A stretch of 64,000 bases of DNA, taken from Microbacterium psychrotolerans (GTDB taxonomy: Bacteria; Actinomycetota; Actinomycetes; Actinomycetales; Microbacteriaceae). The stretch covers positions 954,400-1,018,399 of the forward strand of contig NZ_JAVFWO010000001.1 of assembly GCF_031085295.1 (NCBI RefSeq), read 5' to 3'. The position numbers were made by a program, and so were the translations under genes. Under the pieces are notes generated by a model, which did not search any database, had not been told where the DNA came from, and saw only the letters and a program-made list of their open reading frames with translations. Of this stretch, positions 58,288 to 64,000 are shown piece after piece; position 1 is the stretch's first letter; each line of letters starts with the position of its first letter.

Positions 58288-58755
58288 ATGACCACCTCGA
58301 CGGCTGACCTGTACGACGAACGCGGCGATGAGCTGGACTCGCTCTCGCTGCAGCTGCACGACTTCGGCGGGCGCGTCGCGTTCGAGGGTCCGGTCCGAAC
58401 GGTGCGGTGCCACCGCGACAACGCGCTCGTGAAGGACCTGCTCGCGACCCCAGGCGACGGCGCAGTGCTCGTGGTCGACGGCGGAGGGTCGCTGGAGTCG
58501 GCGCTCGTCGGCGACCTCATCGCGGCGTCCGCGGTCTCGAACGGCTGGGCCGGGCTCATCGTCTTCGGCGCGATCCGCGACCGCGTCGCCATCGGCGAGC
58601 TGCCGATCGGCGTCAAGGCGCTGGGCTCGAACCCCCGCAAGAGCGTGAAGGCGGGGCTCGGCGAAGTCGACGTTCCGGTGACGATCGCCGGCGTCGCCTT
58701 CGTTCCCGGCAGGCACGTGTGGGCCGATGCCGACGGGATCCTCGTCGAACGCTGA
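58288..58755 (+). CDS. rraA: RraA-like protein
   Basis: Protein of 155 residues of the RraA/HMG-aldolase fold: DGAVLVVDGGGSLESALVGD, then NGWAGLIVFGAIRDRVAIGE, with the Gly-Asp and Arg-Asp residues used by class II pyruvate aldolases. Members act either as regulators of RNase E in proteobacteria or as 4-hydroxy-4-methyl-2-oxoglutarate aldolase/oxaloacetate decarboxylase; the latter is more likely in an actinobacterium. TAGCGT sits six bases before ATG 58288 (leaderless). The 190 bases upstream show no other feature. Confidence 0.85.
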   Translation: MTTSTADLYDERGDELDSLSLQLHDFGGRVAFEGPVRTVRCHRDNALVKDLLATPGDGAVLVVDGGGSLESALVGDLIAASAVSNGWAGLIVFGAIRDRVAIGELPIGVKALGSNPRKSVKAGLGEVDVPVTIAGVAFVPGRHVWADADGILVER

Positions 58756-58816
58756 CCGCGGCGCTGGTCGCGAGCCGCTGGGGCGTCGGGTCTCGCTCCG
58801 CCCGCCGGGGCGTCGC

Positions 58817-60184
58817 TCAGGGCAGCTTCTGCCAGTGCTCGGGCCCGAGCGAGCCAGCGGCGTACTCGTCGAGCGGCACCTCGCCCGCCCGCCAGGCCGC
58901 GAGCACCGGGTCGACGATGCGCCACGACTGCTCTGCCGCGTCTCCGCGCACGGCGAGCGTCGCGTCGGCGTCGAGGATGCCCGACAGCACCTCGCCGTAC
59001 GCCTTGAGCGCTCCGGCGCCGAGGTCGGCCTCCAGGATCGCGCGTTCGAGCTCGAGTGGGTCGTCGCCCCCGTTGACGTTGAGCTCGAGGTCCATGCGGT
59101 CGGGCCCGAGCGAGAAGCGGAGCACCGAGCCGGGCGCGGCGCCCGTGAGTCCGTCCGGAACGTGGTTGACGGGCCGGAAGGTCACGACCACCTCGCCGTC
59201 CTTGCCCGCGAGCGCCTTTCCCGAGCGCAGGGTGAAGGGCACACCCTGCCACCGCTCGTTGCGCACCTCACAGGTGAGCTCTGCGAGGGTCTCGGTCTCG
59301 CGTGAGGGGTCGACATCCGGCTCGTCCACATACGACGGCAGCCGGCGGTCGCCCACGGCGCCCGCGGTGTAGCGCGCACGCCGCGACGCGATCGACGGAT
59401 CGTCCTGCCACACGTGCGTCGCGCGCAGCACCGCGGCGGTGGCATCGCGGAAGTCCCGCTCGCGGAGCGTGGCGGGAGGTTCCATCGCCAGCACCGCCAT
59501 CACCTGCAGCAGATGGCTCTGGATCATGTCGACGAGAGCGCCGGCCCTGTCGTAGTACCCGGCGCGGCCCTCGAGTCCCAGCGTCTCGTCGTAGCGGACG
59601 ACGACCGACTCGATGTGCTGAGACGACCACACCGGAGCGAACACGCGGTTGGCGAACCTGACACCGAGCATGTTCAGGGTCGTCGACCGGCCGAGGAAGT
59701 GGTCGATGCGGAAGATCTGCTCCTCGGGCACCAGACCGGTCACCGTCACATTGAGGCGGTGCGCCGAGGCCTCGTCGACGCCGAAGGGCTTCTCGAGCGC
59801 GAGCACCGTGCCGTCGGGGATCGCCACTGCGGCGAGGGCCTCGCAGGCCGCCGCCGCCACGGCGGGCGGCACTGCGAAGTACAGCGCGAGGCGGTCACCG
59901 GGATCGGCGACCACCCGCTCGAGATCGTGCGGGTCGGTGATGTCGGCGCGCAGGTAGGTCGTCTCGGCCACGGCCCGGAACGCCTCTGCGAAGCCGCCCG
60001 CCGCGAACGACTCCTTCACGGTGTCGCGCCAGCGTGCGTCGTCCCAGTCGTCCATCCCGGCGCCGCGCAGCCGCACACGGCGCTGCGGCTCCATCGTGAG
60101 CAGCTGCCCCAGGGCGGGCAGCAGCAGCCGCGAGGTCAGGTCGCCGGAGGCGCCGAGGATGACAAGCGTGGTCTCGTTGGCCAT
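58817..60184 (-). CDS. zwf: Glucose-6-phosphate dehydrogenase
   Basis: NADP-dependent entry enzyme of the pentose phosphate pathway, 455 residues, slightly short for the family. The coenzyme motif GASGDLT is at 11-17, EKPFG at 131-135 and the substrate motif RIDHFLG at 159-165 (His as catalytic base). It is not next to tal, opcA or pgl, so it may be a second, stand-alone G6PDH. TAGGTT lies six bases before ATG 60184 (leaderless). Confidence 0.92.
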   Translation of the reverse strand: MANETTLVILGASGDLTSRLLLPALGQLLTMEPQRRVRLRGAGMDDWDDARWRDTVKESFAAGGFAEAFRAVAETTYLRADITDPHDLERVVADPGDRLALYFAVPPAVAAAACEALAAVAIPDGTVLALEKPFGVDEASAHRLNVTVTGLVPEEQIFRIDHFLGRSTTLNMLGVRFANRVFAPVWSSQHIESVVVRYDETLGLEGRAGYYDRAGALVDMIQSHLLQVMAVLAMEPPATLRERDFRDATAAVLRATHVWQDDPSIASRRARYTAGAVGDRRLPSYVDEPDVDPSRETETLAELTCEVRNERWQGVPFTLRSGKALAGKDGEVVVTFRPVNHVPDGLTGAAPGSVLRFSLGPDRMDLELNVNGGDDPLELERAILEADLGAGALKAYGEVLSGILDADATLAVRGDAAEQSWRIVDPVLAAWRAGEVPLDEYAAGSLGPEHWQKLP

Positions 60185-60321
60185 GAGGTCAACCTATTCA
60201 CGCGGCACGGCCTCCGGGAGGGGCTTGTGCGATCTCGTCCGCGACGCCCGCCCGCGGACCCCTCGACAGGCCGGGCCGGCAAGAGGATCGTGGACGTGGG
60301 GACACACACTGGGAGGCTGTC

Positions 60322-60732
60322 ATGTTCACAACCGATCGTCCGTTCTCGAGCTTCGCCGTACCCGACGTCGGCGAGGCCGTGGCGTTCTACCGCGACACCC
60401 TGGGGCTCGATGTGACCGTTTACGACGAGATGGGCGGTGGGTTCACCATCGCGCTCCCGGGCGGCGGCCACGTCTTCGTCTATCCGAAGGAGGATCACGA
60501 GCCGGCCGTGTTCACGATCCTGAACTTCAGCGTGGACGATGTCGACGCCGCCGTCGACGACCTCAACGCCCGGGGGGTGACCACGAAGATCTACAGCGAC
60601 CCCGACTACGGCACGGACGAGAAGGGGATCTCGCGCGGCTTCGAGGGCGGGCCCGACATCGCGTGGTTCCGCGACCCTGCGGGCAACGTGATCGCGGTCG
60701 GCGAGATGGCACCGCAGATGATGGGCGGCTGA
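60322..60732 (+). CDS. VOC-superfamily (glyoxalase-like) protein
   Basis: Protein of 136 residues with the paired beta-alpha-beta-beta-beta pattern: FAVPDVGEAVAFYRDTLGLD and, in the second half, DIAWFRDPAGNVIAVGE, the usual WFRDPdGN end of VOC domains. Metal ligands are not clear. GGGAGG precedes ATG 60322. Possible roles include small-molecule resistance or lyase chemistry; none can be chosen from sequence. Confidence 0.83.
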   Translation: MFTTDRPFSSFAVPDVGEAVAFYRDTLGLDVTVYDEMGGGFTIALPGGGHVFVYPKEDHEPAVFTILNFSVDDVDAAVDDLNARGVTTKIYSDPDYGTDEKGISRGFEGGPDIAWFRDPAGNVIAVGEMAPQMMGG

Positions 60733-60746
60733 CGGCGCCGGACCGA

Positions 60747-60788
60747 CGGATGCCCCGAGCCCGCCGCAGGGCCGGGTCGGGGCATCCG
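60747..60788. terminator. GGATGCC-type terminator hairpin
   Basis: CGGATGCCCCG (60747-60757) pairs with CGGGGCATCCG (60778-60788), between the convergent VOC and ABC permease genes. Confidence 0.8.
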
Positions 60789-60809
60789 CGTGCCTGCTTT
60801 CGCGCCCGC

Positions 60810-61919
60810 TCAGCGGGCGAGGGCCTCCGAGAGCTTCACCCGGCCGCCCATGCGCAGCAGCGAGTTCTCATAGATGCGCGCGGCGATGAGGATCGCGGCG
60901 ATGCACGTCGCGATGAGGATCGCGATCGACACGAGCGGCTCCCACCACTGGGCGTCGCCGAGGAAGATCCGCATCGGCATGCCCACCGGGGCCGAGAACG
61001 GCACGTACGACATGACTGCGAGCACCACCGGGTTGTCGTTGAAGAAGATCACCAGGAAGTACGGCGCCATGATCAGCATCGTCAGAGGCCCGGTCGTCGA
61101 GCCGATGTCCTCCTGCCGCGACACCATCGAGGCTGCGGCGGCGAACAACGACGCGAGCAGGATGAAGCCGAACAGGAAGAAGATCGCGAACCAGGCGATC
61201 GGCGCACCGAGACCCTGCAGCAGCTCCGTCTGGTCGGTGACGGTGAGGCCGATCACGGCGATCGCGGCGAGGATGAGGATCTGTCCCATGGCGAGGACCG
61301 TGTTGCCGATCACCTTGCCCGCCAGCAGCGAGCGCACCGGGATGGCCGAGATCAGCAGCTCCACCACTCGCGTCTGCTTCTCCTCGACGACGCTCTGCGC
61401 GATCGTGCTGCCGAACAGCGACGCGGCGAGCAGGAAGACGATGCCGAAGCCGACGGCGGCGATGTAGCCGAGCGCGGCGTTGCCCCCGTCGGGGTTCAGC
61501 AGCTCGACCGGCGGCAGCTGCGCGAGCTGCAGCAGCAGCTGCGTCGGCGGCGAAGAGTCCGCGACGACCGCGAAGCCGAGCGGCGACGACGTGTCGGCCA
61601 CCACGGCCGCATCGACCGTGCCGTCCTCGACGAGCGCCTCGGCGGCCGACCTGTCGCCGACCTCGGTGACGTCGAGGCCTTCCGCGTTCGCGACGTACTG
61701 CCGGGCGTCCGCGGTGACCGCGACAGGCGTGCCGGTCGCGTTCGCCGCCTGCAGGCCGCCCCAGATCACGAGCGCCAGGGCGCCGACGAAGAGGATCGCG
61801 GTCGAGATGACGAACGCCTTGCTGCGCAGCTTCGAGCCGATCTCGCGCTCGGCGACGAGCCAGATGGCCTGGCCGCCGCCGAGGCCGGCAGGGGCGCGGC
61901 GGGTGTCGGTGGTGCTCAC
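60810..61919 (-). CDS. ABC-2 type exporter permease
   Basis: Membrane protein of 369 residues. One N-terminal helix (KAFVISTAILFVGALALVIW) is followed by a large extracytoplasmic domain and then five to six helices with SVVEEKQTRVVELLISAIPV, the coupling region of the NatB/ABC2_membrane_3 family. The GTG start at 61919 overlaps the ATPase stop by 4 bases, so the two are co-translated. Forms an exporter with the ATPase; substrate unknown (sodium or small peptides are typical guesses). Confidence 0.88.
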   Translation of the reverse strand: MSTTDTRRAPAGLGGGQAIWLVAEREIGSKLRSKAFVISTAILFVGALALVIWGGLQAANATGTPVAVTADARQYVANAEGLDVTEVGDRSAAEALVEDGTVDAAVVADTSSPLGFAVVADSSPPTQLLLQLAQLPPVELLNPDGGNAALGYIAAVGFGIVFLLAASLFGSTIAQSVVEEKQTRVVELLISAIPVRSLLAGKVIGNTVLAMGQILILAAIAVIGLTVTDQTELLQGLGAPIAWFAIFFLFGFILLASLFAAAASMVSRQEDIGSTTGPLTMLIMAPYFLVIFFNDNPVVLAVMSYVPFSAPVGMPMRIFLGDAQWWEPLVSIAILIATCIAAILIAARIYENSLLRMGGRVKLSEALAR

Positions 61920-62800
61920 TGGATGACCTCCCGGAAGATCTGGGCGAGGGACGGATGCTGCGGCGCGAAGCTCGCGACATCGCCTTGTGCGAGGGCCCGG
62001 CGCAGCACGCGCTGCGCGGTCTCGTCGCTGTCCGCGTCGAACACGGCGTAGCCGCCGTCGAAGTCGAGGACGTCGACTCCGGGCTCGGTCCGGAGCCACC
62101 CGGCGTCGCCGGCCGACACGAGCTCGAAGCGGCGCGTCGAGTGCTGGGCGCGCAGCGCGTCGCGGCCGCCGGCCGCGCGGATCGTGCCACCCGCGATGAT
62201 GACGAGGTCGTCGCAGAGGCGCTCGACGACGTCGAGCTGGTGCGACGAGAACAGCACGGCGGCGCCGGCTGCGGCACGCTCCTGCAGCACGCCCGCCACG
62301 ACGTCGACCGCGAGCGGGTCGAGGCCCGAGAACGGCTCGTCGAGGATGAGCACCTGCGGGTCGTGCACGAGCGCCGCGGCGATCTGCGCACGCTGCTGGT
62401 TGCCGAGTGAGAGGGTCTCGACGTTGTCGTTCAGGCGCTCGCCGAGTCCGAGCTGCTCCAGCAGCGCGCGGGCGCGCGCCTCGGCATCCGTCTTCGGGAA
62501 CCCGTGCAGGCGCGCGAGGTACACGATGTGCTCCAGCACCTTCATCTTCGGGTACAGGCCGCGCTCCTCGGGCATGTACCCGAATCGGCGGCGGTCCGCC
62601 GCCGTCACCTCGGCGCCGTCGAGTGTCACGGTGCCGGCGTCGCCGGTGAGCACCCCCAGCACGATCCGCATGGTCGTGGTCTTGCCCGCGCCGTTGCCGC
62701 CGACGAAGCCCGTGAGCCGGCCCGGCCGCACGTCGAACGACACGTCGTCGAGCACGCGGCGCCCCCCGTAGCTCTTGCCGATACCGCGAAGCTGCAGCAT
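61916..62800 (-). CDS. ABC transporter ATP-binding protein (NatA-like)
   Basis: ATPase of 294 residues. Walker A GGNGAGKTT lies at 34-42, the signature is LSLGNQQRAQIAAAL (LSxGx with Gln-rich variant), Walker B is VLILDEP followed by FSGLDPLAVD. The C-terminal extension of about 80 residues is typical of ABC-2 exporter ATPases (DUF4162-like). GGAGA precedes ATG 62800. Operon with the downstream permease. Confidence 0.9.
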   Translation of the reverse strand: MLQLRGIGKSYGGRRVLDDVSFDVRPGRLTGFVGGNGAGKTTTMRIVLGVLTGDAGTVTLDGAEVTAADRRRFGYMPEERGLYPKMKVLEHIVYLARLHGFPKTDAEARARALLEQLGLGERLNDNVETLSLGNQQRAQIAAALVHDPQVLILDEPFSGLDPLAVDVVAGVLQERAAAGAAVLFSSHQLDVVERLCDDLVIIAGGTIRAAGGRDALRAQHSTRRFELVSAGDAGWLRTEPGVDVLDFDGGYAVFDADSDETAQRVLRRALAQGDVASFAPQHPSLAQIFREVIQ

Positions 62801-62984
62801 CCTGTCTCCTCTCGCACCCCGTGACCGATCCGTCACAGGTGTCGGGCCCGCACCCCGGTGGTCGAGCCCTGCGACACCGACGCTACGCACCGCCGTCGTC
62901 GGCGTCCTCCCCCGGGAGGGGGATCATCGCCGTCCGCTCCGCGGGGGAGACCCACGCTCGCCGTTGTTGCATGCGTGGGAATAG

Positions 62985-63004
62985 AAGCACACGTTCATGT
63001 GCTT
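62985..63004. promoter_or_regulatory. Inverted repeat upstream of the FMN reductase
   Basis: AAGCACA-CGTTCA-TGTGCTT, seven-base perfect arms, 69 bases before the start codon. A TTGCATG copy flanks it on each side. Likely an operator; the regulator is not known. Otherwise the 272-base gap from 62801 to 63072 shows nothing further. Confidence 0.5.
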
Positions 63005-63072
63005 GCATGGAACTGGAACGTCCACGGTGGCCCCCCCACCGGGGACGCCTCTGTCTTTCAAGGAGAACAACA

Positions 63073-63642
63073 ATGTCCGAGCGGACCATCGGCTACATCG
63101 TCGGCAGCATCTCGTCGACCTCCATCAACCGCCGCCTCGCGAAGGCTCTCGAGCGTCTCGCCCCCGAGGGCACGACCCTCGTCGAGATCCCGATCAAGGA
63201 CCTCCCGTTCTACTCGCCCGACTTCGACGCGGACTATCCGCAGGTCGCGCGCGACTTCAAGCAGGCCATCGAAGACGTCGACGGCGTCATCATCATCACC
63301 CCCGAGTACAGCCGCTCCATCCCCGGCGTGCTGAAGAACGCCCTCGACTGGGCGGCCCGTCCGTGGGGTAAGGGCTCGTTCAACGGCAAGCCGACCGCTG
63401 TCATCGGCACCTCCGGCGGCGGCATCGCCACCGCGGCCGCGCAGCAGCACCTCAAGGCCATCCTCAGCCACTTCAACGCGCCGACGCTCGGCCAGCCCGA
63501 GGGCTACGTGCAGACCACGCCCGGCCTGTTCACCGAGACCGGCGAGGTCACCAACGACCAGACCGCCGAGTTCCTCGTCGGCTACCTCGAGGCGTTCGGC
63601 GCTCTCGTGGACCGCTACGCCGCCGTTCCCGTCGCGGCCTGA
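63073..63642 (+). CDS. NADPH-dependent FMN reductase
   Basis: Flavodoxin-fold reductase of 189 residues. The phosphate loop is GSISSTSINRRLAKAL, and TPEYSRSIPGVLKNALDW is the conserved FMN/dimer-interface motif. GTSGGGIATAAAQQHL contacts the isoalloxazine in relatives. Acts as an azo/quinone/chromate-type reductase, probably in oxidative or electrophile stress. ATG 63073 has AAGGAGA upstream. A 20-base inverted repeat in the leader could be a MarR-type operator. Confidence 0.9.
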   Translation: MSERTIGYIVGSISSTSINRRLAKALERLAPEGTTLVEIPIKDLPFYSPDFDADYPQVARDFKQAIEDVDGVIIITPEYSRSIPGVLKNALDWAARPWGKGSFNGKPTAVIGTSGGGIATAAAQQHLKAILSHFNAPTLGQPEGYVQTTPGLFTETGEVTNDQTAEFLVGYLEAFGALVDRYAAVPVAA

Positions 63643-63683
63643 TTCCCCTCCGGTCGGCCTCCGCGCCGGCATCGTTCCAGCAG

Positions 63684-63734
63684 CACGGATGCCCCGACCC
63701 GCGCCCCTCACGGCGTGGGCCCGGGGCATCCGTG
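63684..63734. terminator. GGATGCC-type terminator hairpin
   Basis: CACGGATGCCCCG (63684-63696) pairs perfectly with CGGGGCATCCGTG (63722-63734), between convergent genes. Confidence 0.85.
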
Positions 63735-63810
63735 GCTTCCGCCCGCCGCCGAGCGCCACAGCCAGGCGCGGTGCGGACGGTTCTTGCGGAGTTCGTGCGC
63801 GCCGATCCCG

Positions 63811-64000
63811 TCAGACGAGGCCGTGCCGGTGGGCGTAGACGACGGCGGCGACGCGGTCGCGGGCGCCGAGCTTCTGCAGCACGTTCGACACGTGCGTCTT
63901 GACCGTGGCCTCACCGATGTAGAGCCGCTGCGCGATCTCGGCGTTGCTCATCGCCTGCGCGACGAGGTGCAGCACCTCGCCCTCGCGCTCGGTGAGCTCG
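63811..64000 (-). CDS. LuxR/NarL-type response regulator, C-terminal part
   Basis: The last 62 residues of a leftward gene that continues beyond the window. They form a complete LuxR helix-turn-helix: [20 protein letters not shown], then [20 protein letters not shown] and [20 protein letters not shown]. The preceding receiver domain, expected from family architecture, is outside the window. Probably the output partner of a two-component system. Confidence 0.88.
   Translation of the reverse strand, partial: ELTEREGEVLHLVAQAMSNAEIAQRLYIGEATVKTHVSNVLQKLGARDRVAAVVYAHRHGLV

Overview
The window is a contiguous piece of a very GC-rich actinobacterial chromosome, most likely from a Microbacterium-like member of the Microbacteriaceae. 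The signs are: a dnaK-grpE-dnaJ-hspR operon and a clpB gene both carrying HspR (HAIR) boxes; many genes whose -10 hexamer lies 6-7 bp before the start codon (leaderless transcripts); GTG starts; and a set of D-arabinan-degrading enzyme families known from Microbacterium arabinogalactanolyticum. I saw no rRNA, tRNA, CRISPR array, insertion sequence or prophage.

Layout. 0-2.6 kb: the start of a leftward gene, a DHA2-type efflux transporter and a membrane-anchored lysozyme-like protein. 2.6-6.8 kb: heat-shock operon dnaK-grpE-dnaJ-hspR with two HAIR elements. 6.9-23.7 kb: a carbohydrate locus. It has two GH183/DUF4185 proteins (one lipoprotein, one modular secreted protein), an ABC importer (binding protein and two permeases, no ATPase), a GH172 enzyme, a LacI regulator, a GH116 enzyme, a FucI-like isomerase and an unrecognised protein. 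A P-loop kinase-like gene, a membrane protein and a rifamycin ADP-ribosyltransferase (arr) sit inside it. 23.9-46.7 kb: housekeeping and accessory genes, namely MmcQ/YjbR, amidohydrolase and TetR, DUF2252, two AI-2E-type membrane proteins, ClC, a K+ channel, a SHOCT/DUF6325 cassette, an AbiEi/DUF559-like protein, cardiolipin synthase, HAD, formylglycine-generating enzyme, GAP family, LLM oxidoreductase, two GT4 glycosyltransferases and a GlxA-type regulator. 47-51 kb: SulP transporter and an N-domain-less ClpB. 51-55.8 kb: nitroreductase and a small type III polyketide cluster (UbiA prenyltransferase, FAD monooxygenase, methyltransferase, type III PKS). 56-64 kb: MFS transporter with divergent ArsR-like regulator, RraA-like protein, G6PDH, VOC protein, ABC-2 exporter, FMN reductase and the C-terminal end of a LuxR-type response regulator.

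Main biological reading. The 6.9-23.7 kb locus looks like a complete D-arabinan (mycobacterial arabinogalactan/lipoarabinomannan) utilisation system. Surface and secreted endo-enzymes would cut the polymer and the ABC system would import fragments. Cytoplasmic GH172 (exo-alpha) and GH116 (exo-beta) enzymes would release D-arabinose, and the FucI-like isomerase would give D-ribulose. Near-identical palindromes with core GAAATCGATTTC, placed inside or next to promoters of every transcription unit, tie the genes to the LacI regulator encoded in the middle. Functions are inferred from families; the operators are read directly.

Two window-wide patterns are also notable. At least sixteen start codons are preceded at 6-7 bp by a -10-like hexamer. 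The heptamer GGATGCC/GGCATCC occurs about 90 times by eye, in coding regions on both strands and as inverted pairs in hairpins downstream of genes.
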